Below are positions 17,343 to 25,265 of a stretch of 64,000 nt of DNA, piece after piece. Below the pieces are notes generated by a model. That model saw nothing but the letters and a program-made list of their open reading frames with translations. It was not told the origin of the DNA and did not search any database. The position numbers and the translations under genes are program-made. How positions within the stretch are numbered: position 1 is the stretch's first letter; each line of letters begins with the position of its first letter. The stretch is from positions 186,001 to 250,000 of the forward strand of contig JADKAC010000007.1 of the NCBI GenBank assembly GCA_016715425.1. The letters run 5' to 3'. The DNA comes from Bacteroidota bacterium (GTDB lineage: Bacteria; Bacteroidota; Bacteroidia; Chitinophagales; BACL12).

Positions 17343-18068
17343 ATGAAAAAAAGATTTTTACTGCTTTTTATTATTGGTGTAAGCATTGCCACACAGGCTC
17401 AAATTTCAAATTCTTCTCAAGGAGGTTATGGATATTTTTTTACCGGCCCCGCCTATTTAAATAATGCTACCATTAACGATCATCTTCAAAGTTTTTCGGT
17501 ATTAGGTAATGATGGTCAATTCAATAGTGTTGCCATGATGTTTGGCGGTGAAGGTTTTGGTATGAAGGGCAGATTTTTAATTGGCGGCGGCGGATATGGC
17601 ATTGGACCTTTTACTTCATCCTCTTCTAAAGGAAAAGCAGAGATGTTTGGAGGTGGCGGTTATTTTAAATTTGGATATGTAATTGCTCCCGGCCGCAATA
17701 CATTTCTCTCTACTAATCTAGGAGTTGGATATGCAGGTTATGAAATGAAGATTACGAATAATAATTCAGTAGATCCCATTTATTTTAACCCTGCAAAACC
17801 TGCTACTCCCGGCGATATTCGCAGATATTCTTTTGGAGGTTCCATATTTGATCCAAGTATTTCTATACAGACAATGGCATTTGGCAGTGATGATGATGAA
17901 GGAAGAGGAGGGTTTATGTTAGGAATTGATTTCGGCTGTAATCTGATGGTTCCTATTGGTGGATGGTATTCACAATCAGATCTTGTTGTAGGAAACATTC
18001 CAGTACCAGGCTTTATGTATATCCCTTATGTGAAAATAAATATTGGTGGAGGTGGAATTGAATGGTGA
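17343..18068 (+). CDS. Exported glycine-rich, probably outer-membrane beta protein
   Basis: 241 residues with a signal peptide (cleavage after ATQAQ). The mature protein is rich in Gly and aromatic residues with short beta strands (GGYGYFFTGPAYL, GMKGRFLIGGGGYGIGPF, GGGGYFKFGYVIAPGRNTFLSTNLGVGYAGYEM, GFMLGIDFGCNLMVPIGGWY), suggesting a barrel or sheet at the cell envelope. I do not recognise the family. The last codons and stop (GAA TGG TGA) are themselves a unit of the heptameric repeat region that begins here, so the repeat appears to provide the 3' end of the gene. Confidence 0.6.
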   Translation: MKKRFLLLFIIGVSIATQAQISNSSQGGYGYFFTGPAYLNNATINDHLQSFSVLGNDGQFNSVAMMFGGEGFGMKGRFLIGGGGYGIGPFTSSSSKGKAEMFGGGGYFKFGYVIAPGRNTFLSTNLGVGYAGYEMKITNNNSVDPIYFNPAKPATPGDIRRYSFGGSIFDPSISIQTMAFGSDDDEGRGGFMLGIDFGCNLMVPIGGWYSQSDLVVGNIPVPGFMYIPYVKINIGGGGIEW

Positions 18069-18600
18069 AAAGTGAATAGTGAATAGTGAATGGTGAATGG
18101 TGAATGGTGAGTAAAAAAATGAGTGATGAGTAATCAGTAATGAGTTTTATAACACGAATCATGAAACCTGAAACTTGAAACATTTTTTCACCAATAGCTA
18201 ACGGCCAAATGCTAACAGCAATTTTATCAGTAAATGAGTAATCAGTAATGAGTTTTTTTTAGTGAATGGTGAGTAGTGAATGGTGAATAAAAAAAATCAG
18301 TAATCAGTGATGAGTGATGTATGAATAGTATTTTTTTTTATTGTCAATTTTCAACTGTCAATTTCAATTTAAAGTGATTAGTGAGATGAGAAAAAACAAG
18401 CCCCGAATACACGAATTAAAAATCGAATGCATGAATAAATTATTCTTTATTCGTGCATTCGTTTGCTCATATTATTGATATTCGTGCATTCGTGGCTAAT
18501 TTTTTTTAGTCTATTCATAGTCAATAGTTTAAGTTTTTTGCTGATTTTTTTCATTGTCAACTGTCCATTGTCAACTGTCAACTGTCAATTGTCCATTGTC
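18066..18600. repeat. Mosaic of heptameric short tandem repeats, locus 1
   Basis: More than 500 bp of blocks with period exactly 7: GTGAATG/GTGAATA/GTGAGTA (from 18066), GTGATGA/GTAATCA/GTAATGA (from about 18121), TGAAACC/TGAAACT (about 18163), GCTAACG/GCCAAAT (about 18200), CGAATAC/CGAATGC (about 18405 and inverted near 18447 and 18480), and TGTCAAC/TGTCAAT/TGTCCAT (about 18338 and 18555-18599). A and T homopolymer runs separate the blocks. No protein is encoded. The same families recur at 30998, 33118, 48868 and (a variant) 22972. Confidence 0.85.
18424..18461. repeat. 15-bp inverted repeat inside the heptamer region
   Basis: CGAATGCATGAATAA (18424-18438) pairs with TTATTCGTGCATTCG (18447-18461) with a single G-U position and an 8-nt loop. 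A further copy of the right arm sequence lies near 18481. It could act as a hairpin or cruciform. Confidence 0.6.
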
Positions 18601-18631
18601 TTAAAACTTTAACTTGCACCAAACTAAAAAA

Positions 18632-19663
18632 ATGCGTTACCCACAAGAATCCATAGAAAATAAATTTAAACACTTATGGTGTATGGTTGGCAATACGCCA
18701 ATGCTCGAAATTCGCTATACTTATAAGGGTAATGAAAAACATCTGTTTGTGAAATGTGAGCATTACAATCTTACAGGAAGTATAAAGGATAGGATGGCAT
18801 TATATATTTTGGAGAATGCATATAAAGCGGGTTTAATACATTCCGAAAATACAATTATAGAAGCAACAAGTGGCAATACCGGAATTTCATTTAGCGCAAT
18901 CGGCAAAGCCTTAGGAAATCGTGTAATTATCATTATGCCGAATTGGTTAAGCAAAGAACGTATGGATATTATTCGCAGTTTAGGAGCTGAAATTATTTTA
19001 ATGACGAAGGAAGAAGGTGGCTTTTTAGGTAGTATAAAAAAAGCAGAACAAATGGCGAAAGAGGATAATGAAATTTTTCTTCCTCGACAATTTGATAATA
19101 AATACAATATTGAAGCACATGAAAAAACTACAGCTAAAGAAATTTGGATGCAGTTGCAACAAGTAGATTTGGAACCACATGCATTTGTTGCCGGTGTTGG
19201 TACGGGTGGAACTGTAATGGGTGTTGCAGCTTATTTCAAAAAAAGAAATCCAAACATTTTAGTATGTCCGTTGGAGCCACATGAATCACCAACATTAAGT
19301 ACAGGATATAAAGTAGGAACACATCGTATTCAAGGAATCTCTGATGAGTTTATTCCCTCCATAGTTAAATTAGATGTACTTGATCATATCCTAAAAGCAT
19401 CTGATGGCGATTCGATTATTATGGCGCAAAAATTAGCAAGACAATTAGGATTGGCTGTAGGTATTTCTTCCGGTGCAAATATTATTGGTGCTATTCAATT
19501 ACAAAATCAATTAGGTGATGATGCTAATGTGGTAACTATTTTTTGTGATTCAAATAAAAAGTATCTGAGTACTGATCTTATGAAAGAAGAATCAGTAAAG
19601 GAAAATTATTTCAGTACTGATACGGAGTTTATTGATTATGTGCCTATTTCTCGGATGCAATAA
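18632..19663 (+). CDS. PLP-dependent cysteine-synthase-family enzyme
   Basis: 343 residues from the ATG at 18632; an in-frame TTG six codons earlier is less likely. It is a fold-type II PLP enzyme: the Schiff-base lysine lies in LTGSIKDRMA, the substrate loop is TSGNTG, the phosphate-binding loop is GVGTGGT, and a late SSGAN segment matches the PLP N1-contacting Ser region. Length and motifs fit O-acetylserine sulfhydrylase/cystathionine beta-synthase-like enzymes of Bacteroidota. The N-terminal extension and a C-terminal tail (residues about 315-343) differ from classical CysK, so the exact substrate is left open. It stands alone between the repeat region and a convergent gene. Confidence 0.82.
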   Translation: MRYPQESIENKFKHLWCMVGNTPMLEIRYTYKGNEKHLFVKCEHYNLTGSIKDRMALYILENAYKAGLIHSENTIIEATSGNTGISFSAIGKALGNRVIIIMPNWLSKERMDIIRSLGAEIILMTKEEGGFLGSIKKAEQMAKEDNEIFLPRQFDNKYNIEAHEKTTAKEIWMQLQQVDLEPHAFVAGVGTGGTVMGVAAYFKKRNPNILVCPLEPHESPTLSTGYKVGTHRIQGISDEFIPSIVKLDVLDHILKASDGDSIIMAQKLARQLGLAVGISSGANIIGAIQLQNQLGDDANVVTIFCDSNKKYLSTDLMKEESVKENYFSTDTEFIDYVPISRMQ

Positions 19664-19783
19664 TATTTTTCTTTTTTATGAAGTAATCTGTGCTTATCAT
19701 TTTTAACACAGACTTCAGTTTCAAAGTAAATCAACAGCTTTATTGCATGCTCTGCTGCACCGAATAATTTATTATTGTATGCA

Positions 19784-20791
19784 TTAAAATAACTCCTTTA
19801 CATACAATAATTTCCCATCAGTATTAAAAAGTTGCAACTCAATTTGCACCTTTTGATTTAGCTTGTTAAAGTGTAATACTCCAAAATTTTTCTCGACATA
19901 TAAATCACTAATGCGATAGGTGTTCGGTTCGCTCCACGCATTATTCCATGTATGTGTAAGTCCGCTGGAAGTGATATCGTAAAGTATATTTTCTTCTCCT
20001 TGTAATTGCATAGCTGACACTTCTGCTATATGTCTGTCGCCACTAATTATTATTGTTGGCACTTCGTTATTTGTTGCTATTAAATCGAGCAATCTCTTTC
20101 TTGCATTTGGAAAATTATGCCATTTCTCAAACCGATGTTCTTGTGCAATCACCTGAATACTTGAACATAGAATATTGACATCCGCATTGCTGTTTTTCAA
20201 TTCATTTTCTAACCATTCCCATTGTTCTTCACCTAAAATATCACCTTCATAATTAGGCAGATAGCACTTTTTTCCATCACACAGATCTGCAATAAGTGTA
20301 TCTCTAAAATATCTCGTATCCAACATTATGATATTAATAGTTATGTTATTTTCATTGAATAAATAAGCGTCATATACTCCCCCTCTAAATCGCATGGGAT
20401 CATTTTCAGAAATATCAAAAAATCGCATAAACAATTCTTTTGAATCATCTTTTATTTCAAAATTTTTTCCTGCATCATTTTTCCCATAGTCATGATCATC
20501 CCATGTACCAATTACAGGAACCGATTTTGTAAAATTTTTATAATAGAAATTATTTTTTAGCAGTAGATATTTAAAAGCAAGTACAGAAGTATCATAGCTA
20601 TCACCATATATATTATCACCCATCCATATCCAGAGATCAGGATTTTGTTTTGCAATTTCCTCCCAGTAATTCTGTGGTAAATTTTCTTTATTGCAAGAGC
20701 CAAATGCGAAAGTGATTTGTGCATTTGCGGAAGAATGTATCAATACAAATAAACTATATAAAAGAAAAAAATACGATTTTAAAAATTGCAT
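19784..20791 (-). CDS. PhoD-like secreted metallophosphatase
   Basis: 335 residues from the ATG ending at 20791, which gives a proper signal peptide (MQFLKSYFFLLYSLFVLIHSSANAQ). Metallophosphoesterase blocks of the alkaline phosphatase D type are visible: ITFAFGSCNKE, DLWIWMGDNIYGD, GTWDDHDYGKNDAGK and IIISGDRHIAEVS. The family hydrolyses phosphodiesters or monoesters outside the cytoplasm using bound metal (Fe/Ca in studied PhoD). No twin-arginine motif is evident, which is usual for these shorter Bacteroidota forms. There is no T9SS domain, so a periplasmic place is likely. Confidence 0.82.
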   Translation of the reverse strand: MQFLKSYFFLLYSLFVLIHSSANAQITFAFGSCNKENLPQNYWEEIAKQNPDLWIWMGDNIYGDSYDTSVLAFKYLLLKNNFYYKNFTKSVPVIGTWDDHDYGKNDAGKNFEIKDDSKELFMRFFDISENDPMRFRGGVYDAYLFNENNITINIIMLDTRYFRDTLIADLCDGKKCYLPNYEGDILGEEQWEWLENELKNSNADVNILCSSIQVIAQEHRFEKWHNFPNARKRLLDLIATNNEVPTIIISGDRHIAEVSAMQLQGEENILYDITSSGLTHTWNNAWSEPNTYRISDLYVEKNFGVLHFNKLNQKVQIELQLFNTDGKLLYVKELF

Positions 20792-20847
20792 GCTCAAAAC
20801 TACTTGCTTTGATTTAGTTGAGAGAAAAATGAAAGATACATTCATAA

Positions 20848-20876
20848 ATAAAAAGGGCGAACTGTATAGTCCGCCC
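20848..20876 (-). terminator. Rho-independent terminator (minus strand)
   Basis: A stem of five GC-rich pairs plus four inner pairs (GGGCG...CGCCC, 20855-20876) is followed on the minus strand by a T run. It serves the gene ending at 20904. Confidence 0.75.
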
Positions 20877-20903
20877 TTAATTATTTTTTAAACTTAATAA
20901 ATC

Positions 20904-22319
20904 TTATTGCGTAATTACCATCAGTTTGGTATCAATAGTTTTACCGTCAATTACTAACTGATAAGTATATGTTCCGGGTGCAAAGCTGCCACCATCTAAT
21001 TGAACATTTCCTTTACCTGTTCCACTTACACTTACAGTTTTCATTTCAGCACCATTTATAGAATACACTTTTATAAATGCATTCTGGAATGATTCAGGAA
21101 TGTTATAACTAATAACTGTTGATGACTTAAACGGGTTAGGTGAATTTTGATCTAAAGAAGCAAGGTTAGAATAATTTGATCCTGCAATAGTTTTAATATC
21201 ACCATCTGCAGTTGCAAAAGCTGTTTCCAATCTTTCCAATCTTTCAGTTAAAGTTTGAATTTCAGCATCTTTAGCTTCTATCTCCATTTGTTGTTCCTGA
21301 ATAGATGCAATCAATACAGGAATTAGTCCAACATAATTTACGCCTTTGTAATCAATCTCAGGAAATTGTTCGCCTGTGATTGGATTTTTGCGCATTGGTA
21401 CAAATGAATTTTTAATTAATTCAGGAAATACTTTTTCAAGTTCATCTGCAACTAATCCCATTTCAGATTTTCCGTTTAAACGCAATGAAACAGTTTCAGC
21501 ATCATTATTAAAAGTATAAGATGTTGGATTTAATTGCATCAACTTATCCAAGCTACCAGTTAAAGGCTCAATTTTAGTTTTGAATTTACGATCTGAGATA
21601 TCATAAAAACCACCGGAGATACCTACATCTCCAATAAAATAACCTGCCCAATCAGAAATTGTATCAATTGCTTCCCCATAAACACCTACCGGAGAACCGA
21701 TACCAGCTACTCCGAAATAACCAACGCCAAAAGCTCCAGCAAATCCACCGGAAGCTAATACGCCATAACCAAATGTATCAAGTGTATCAGCTTGAGCAAA
21801 TACAGCAACTGGATCGAAATCTCCAGCTAAATATTGATTTACAAAACTTCCTGTTTCAATATCTGCGCTGTTGTTAATTGCATCTACAGATTGCGTGTAA
21901 GTTTCATCCCACCGTTTGGTTTTAGAACCCAAGTCAATTGCGCCAGTTGTTGCAGGTGTAAGAGCTTGATTAATTGCAGTTCCACCGGCACTCAAATTTG
22001 AAAGGCCTGTATTAGCACCTTTAGCGGAAATTGCTGTCCACGCAGAACCATTGTAATAATAAAATCCCGGTGCTGAATTAGTTTGATAGATCAGTAAGCC
22101 TACAGAAGGAGTTAAAATAGCATCTCTTTGTGCTTTAGTCATCCTTGGCAAAAGAACACCCTTGGAAGTAGAGGTGACGTCTAATAAAGATGATGAGTTA
22201 GGTGAAAGTGTACCAATTCCCACTGCTCCGGAGCCCGGATAAGTGTTTTGTGCAGAAACTGGATTTACTAAGGCAAGCATTAAAAATGTTGCCAATGTGA
22301 GTGTAATGTTTTTTAACAT
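20904..22319 (-). CDS. Tail-fibre-like protein with S74 intramolecular chaperone and T9SS sorting domain
   Basis: 471 residues from the ATG ending at 22319 (signal MLKNITLTLATFLMLALVNPVSAQ). The first 100 residues carry GIGTLSPNSSSLLDV, LLPRMTKAQRDAI, LLIYQTNSAPGFYYYNGSAW, a block shared almost word for word with the paralogue at 25266-27146. SDRKFKTKIEPLTGSLDKLMQLNPTSY (from Ser242) is the start of a peptidase S74 (Chaperone_of_endosialidase) domain, which in phage tail spikes drives trimer folding and then self-cleaves. A coiled coil (IQEQQMEIEAKDAEIQTLTERLERLE) and a T9SS sorting domain (SPNPFKSSTVISYNIPE to the end) follow. Inferred: a trimeric surface fibre exported by T9SS. Confidence 0.82.
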   Translation of the reverse strand: MLKNITLTLATFLMLALVNPVSAQNTYPGSGAVGIGTLSPNSSSLLDVTSTSKGVLLPRMTKAQRDAILTPSVGLLIYQTNSAPGFYYYNGSAWTAISAKGANTGLSNLSAGGTAINQALTPATTGAIDLGSKTKRWDETYTQSVDAINNSADIETGSFVNQYLAGDFDPVAVFAQADTLDTFGYGVLASGGFAGAFGVGYFGVAGIGSPVGVYGEAIDTISDWAGYFIGDVGISGGFYDISDRKFKTKIEPLTGSLDKLMQLNPTSYTFNNDAETVSLRLNGKSEMGLVADELEKVFPELIKNSFVPMRKNPITGEQFPEIDYKGVNYVGLIPVLIASIQEQQMEIEAKDAEIQTLTERLERLETAFATADGDIKTIAGSNYSNLASLDQNSPNPFKSSTVISYNIPESFQNAFIKVYSINGAEMKTVSVSGTGKGNVQLDGGSFAPGTYTYQLVIDGKTIDTKLMVITQ

Positions 22320-22741
22320 AAATTTTAAGTTTTTAGAATGCCAAATTAGATTAAAGATTAATAGGTTGTACATTTTTGCAAAAAAATATTTAATAAATAA
22401 ATTTTACCTTGAAATTTACCTTACAGCTATAAATTCCTCCGCCATGATTAATTAGAGGTTAAAAACATTTTAAATAATTTAGCCATACCTATCATGCAAT
22501 TTTTATTCAACTTAATTAATAATCAAATCTGCAGCATTTGTAAAAGTTTGTAACTTGGTTTAAGATTAAAATTGTTATAGAATATACTAAAACATATTCT
22601 TGGTTATTAAACTGGATATCATTCATTTTATAATAAGGCTAGTAACAAATAATATAATTCAAATGAGTTAAATATTCCTGCAATAATTTGTATTTCTTTT
22701 TCTATAAATGCAATTATAGAATTTTCTTTAACTATTACTTC

Positions 22742-22858
22742 CTATGATTTACTTTCCATGGAAAGTTTTACAATATGGAGGTTGCCTCCTTTATTGGTGG
22801 CGCAGGAACTCAATATCCAAAGCAGGAAAATCCATATTATAAATTGTATTCTATGCAT
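22742..22858 (-). pseudogene. Remnant of a lipoprotein gene related to 44625-45281
   Basis: A 38-codon frame starting MHRIQFIIWIFLLWILSSC reads ATNKGGNLHIVKLSMESKS then stop. The intact lipoprotein gene at 44625-45281 has the same lipobox and following pattern (FSSCAASKGGNRHLTKLPMEGK). The DNA agrees over the lipobox stretch (both have TTTACCTCC/TTGCCTCC-CTTT...GCGCAGGAACT on the plus strand), and the leader also looks similar. I read it as the truncated 5' end of a duplicated copy. A genuine small lipoprotein cannot be excluded. Confidence 0.55.
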
Positions 22859-22971
22859 AGTAATAGTTTCTAAAATTAGGTAAAGTAATTAGAAAAATGA
22901 TTTCGTTTTTTTTCATAAATCTTAATACACCAAAAGAATAATTAAATAACAATCTTATGAAATGAAATTAA

Positions 22972-23018
22972 ATCGTAAATCATAAATACCCAATACTTAA
23001 TACCCGATACCCGATACA
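22972..23018. repeat. Heptameric repeat block, AATACCCG-type
   Basis: Seven consecutive 7-nt units: TAAATCG, TAAATCA, TAAATAC, CCAATAC, TTAATAC, CCGATAC, CCGATAC. Same 7-nt period as the large repeat loci, but a different family. Confidence 0.7.
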
Positions 23019-23020
23019 CT

Positions 23021-23060
23021 TTGTGTAATAATTTCCCCGAGTGTGAAACGGATTACACAA
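23021..23060. promoter_or_regulatory. Inverted repeat TTGTGTAAT / ATTACACAA upstream of the small membrane protein gene
   Basis: Perfect 9-bp arms at 23021-23029 and 23052-23060 with a 22-nt spacer, inside which TTTC and GAAA can also pair. It lies about 130 bp upstream of the ATG at 23187. It could be an operator or an RNA hairpin; no factor can be named. Confidence 0.4.
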
Positions 23061-23186
23061 TTTACTATATGTGAGCTAATTGTTTAAATCAATGTAAGCG
23101 CCACTCCCCTACTAGGTTCACAGGTAATTTCAAATGTTTGGTATAATGTTTCCCCTTAGGAATATTATAACCAAAAAATTAATATT

Positions 23187-23339
23187 ATGAGTGGACTACT
23201 TTATTTTATCGCATTGATTCTTATTATAGGTTGGGCGATAGGCGTATTTGCATACAGTTTAACAGGTATTATTCATATACTACTTGTATTCGCAGTGATT
23301 GCAGTATTATTCAGATTGATAAGAGGAAGTGCGGCGTAA
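23187..23339 (+). CDS. Small lmo0937-family membrane protein
   Basis: 50 residues: MSGLLYFIALILIIGWAIG, then VFAYSLTGIIHILLVFAVI, then AVLFRLIRGSAA. Two hydrophobic helices are separated by a short GxxHxLL turn and end in a basic RLIRG tail, the exact layout of the lmo0937 family (about 48-55 residues). These inner-membrane peptides are widespread, often near stress-response genes, with no known biochemical role. A TATAAT-like stretch (TTTGGTATAATG) lies about 40 bp upstream. The gene is alone between divergent and convergent neighbours and is followed at distance by a bidirectional terminator. Confidence 0.8.
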   Translation: MSGLLYFIALILIIGWAIGVFAYSLTGIIHILLVFAVIAVLFRLIRGSAA

Positions 23340-23503
23340 ATTCATTTACTTATACCTTTTAGAAAGGCGCTACTTGAATAATTATTATTAGCTGAATAAA
23401 TTTAACTGTAAGCTTTAAATCACGATTAAAATTATTAATCTTCAAAAATTCAATCTACTATAGTGATTATAAAACAAATCACAGATCGTGTAAAGCCAGG
23501 AAA

Positions 23504-23540
23504 TAAAAAACTTCAGCAGAAATCTGCTGAAGTTTTTTTT
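23504..23540. terminator. Bidirectional terminator
   Basis: A perfect ten-pair stem (ACTTCAGCAG with CTGCTGAAGT, 23510-23533) is flanked by an A run on the left and a T8 run on the right, so it works for the plus-strand small gene and the minus-strand M23 gene. Confidence 0.85.
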
Positions 23541-23581
23541 ACTAATACTAATTGGATCTATTTTTAAAACTACGATGCTAA

Positions 23582-25240
23582 TTATTGTAGCACAATTTTT
23601 TGAGTTTCTATTTTATTTCCATGATAGAGTTCTATAAGATAAATTCCCTTTGCATGATTTTGTAAATCCACAGAATAGGTTAATTCATTATTTCCCATAA
23701 AAAATTCGGAATCATAAATTGTTTCTCCCATAATATTCTTTATTAAAACTCTATAATTTTCTGTTATATCTGATTTATAATACAAAGTAAAAATACCATT
23801 GGATGGATTTGGAAATACATTAAATGCATCTTGTTTAATTTCCAACTCTTCTGTATTCGCTATTTTCATTCCGCCAATTGCACAATCATCTATTTCTGCC
23901 TTGTATTCACAACCGGAAGTAGCAACAAATCCTGCATTTAATTGAATATAGTCTGCTGCTTGGTATAAAATAATATTAGAACTTACACCGGAAATTGTAG
24001 CTGTTGCATTCGTGTGATCGCCGGTAATATATGCTTTATGTCCACTCTGCGCACCTGATAAAGTAAGTGAACCCGGACAGTTTACAGAAAAGTAATGATC
24101 ATACGTTTTTCCATCATGCACCACTTTCACTCTGTAAGTGCCGGTGGCTAAAAAAACATAAGTGTAAGAAAACATTAATGTAATCGACTGATTGTTAGAA
24201 AGGGTTGTATAACTTGAATTATATATTGAAGTGCCTGATGAATTAAGAATATCAATAGTAAAATTATCTCCCACCAAAAAATCACGCAGTGAAACACTCA
24301 TATAAATAGTGCCGGCAGAATTAAAATGATTAGAAAAATTCACATTTTCATTTTCACCACTTTCATATTCTGAACACGATTTATAACTGGGAGTAACATC
24401 ATGTGTAGCCACTCTCAATACTTGAGGTTCATCATAAGGCTGCTGACTTATCCATTGGCTTTCGGTAACATCATCATTGCATCCTTCACTATCCCACCAA
24501 GGTTCTATATAAGAACATCCTTCACATGGCCTAACTTCAAAATGTAAATGTGGTCCGGTAGAATTTCCTGCACTACCAATTTTTCCTAGGTACTGACCGC
24601 TTACTACATCATCCCCAACAGAAATATTTGCAAGGCTACCAATCTTTAAATGTGCATATACAGTAACACTACCATCGGAATGTTCCAACGCAATAAAATT
24701 TCCATAATAGCCCCCATTAAAAGACTCGTAAACAAAGGAGTGTGGTGTAGCACAATTTCTATCAAAACTATTTCCATCAAACCATTCAATTACCTCACCA
24801 TCTGCTGCGGCAATTACATCAACACTTTCATCATCCATCATTTGCCAGCCGAATGGAAATGGTACTATATCTACTCCATTGTGTTGATCATAATTTTTCG
24901 CATTACTTCCTGTGTTACACATCCAATCTTCTCTTGAGCCTTCAGTATGATTTATATCTGCAAAATTGGAGATGTACCAATAAGAATATACGCCATCAAC
25001 TTCACGGTATTCATCACTCATTCGTAGTGGCCAGGATAACGGGACACTTACTGTTCTATTTGCACTTGTGGAGCCACCTGATTCAGTAGGTGAAGAGTAC
25101 CCTTGCTCCAATTGATATTCCATATCGCAACCCGCCATTTTATCATCACTCAAAATAATTGCTTGAGAATAGGATGATAACGAAGCGTAAACTAAACCCA
25201 TGCTGAGCAAGAATTTTAGTTTGAAATTAATTCGTTTCAT
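23582..25240 (-). CDS. Secreted M23 (LytM) metallopeptidase with T9SS sorting domain
   Basis: 552 residues with a signal peptide (cleavage after SSYSQ). The M23 domain (about residues 115-265) has QHNGVDIV (first zinc His and Asp), VTVYAHLK and GPHLHFEVRPC (HxH pair); all zinc ligands are present. Such enzymes cut peptidoglycan cross-links or other glycine-rich peptides. An Ig-like stretch and a segment ending AADYIQLNAGF (a common Bacteroidota surface module) precede a T9SS sorting domain (VFPNPSNGIFTLYYK to IVLQ). The start is 26 bp after the stop of the tail-fibre-like gene 25266-27146, so the two are co-transcribed. An extracellular lytic or processing role is inferred. Confidence 0.85.
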   Translation of the reverse strand: MKRINFKLKFLLSMGLVYASLSSYSQAIILSDDKMAGCDMEYQLEQGYSSPTESGGSTSANRTVSVPLSWPLRMSDEYREVDGVYSYWYISNFADINHTEGSREDWMCNTGSNAKNYDQHNGVDIVPFPFGWQMMDDESVDVIAAADGEVIEWFDGNSFDRNCATPHSFVYESFNGGYYGNFIALEHSDGSVTVYAHLKIGSLANISVGDDVVSGQYLGKIGSAGNSTGPHLHFEVRPCEGCSYIEPWWDSEGCNDDVTESQWISQQPYDEPQVLRVATHDVTPSYKSCSEYESGENENVNFSNHFNSAGTIYMSVSLRDFLVGDNFTIDILNSSGTSIYNSSYTTLSNNQSITLMFSYTYVFLATGTYRVKVVHDGKTYDHYFSVNCPGSLTLSGAQSGHKAYITGDHTNATATISGVSSNIILYQAADYIQLNAGFVATSGCEYKAEIDDCAIGGMKIANTEELEIKQDAFNVFPNPSNGIFTLYYKSDITENYRVLIKNIMGETIYDSEFFMGNNELTYSVDLQNHAKGIYLIELYHGNKIETQKIVLQ

Positions 25241-25265
25241 GTCATTGTTATTTAGTGATGAATAA

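Larger units (their letters stand above)
22320..23186. other. Long intergenic region with a gene remnant and repeats
   Basis: About 870 bp of AT-rich sequence. It holds a short lipoprotein-gene remnant (22742-22858, minus), a perfect palindrome ACTTTCCATGGAAAGT (22751-22766), a heptameric repeat block (22972-23018), and a 9-bp inverted repeat (23021-23060). Nothing else is recognised. Confidence 0.6.

Noticed and set aside
20795..20802. TAGTTTTG as promoter of the PhoD-like gene
   Set aside because: It is only about 4 nt from the ATG, so the transcript start would fall inside the coding sequence.
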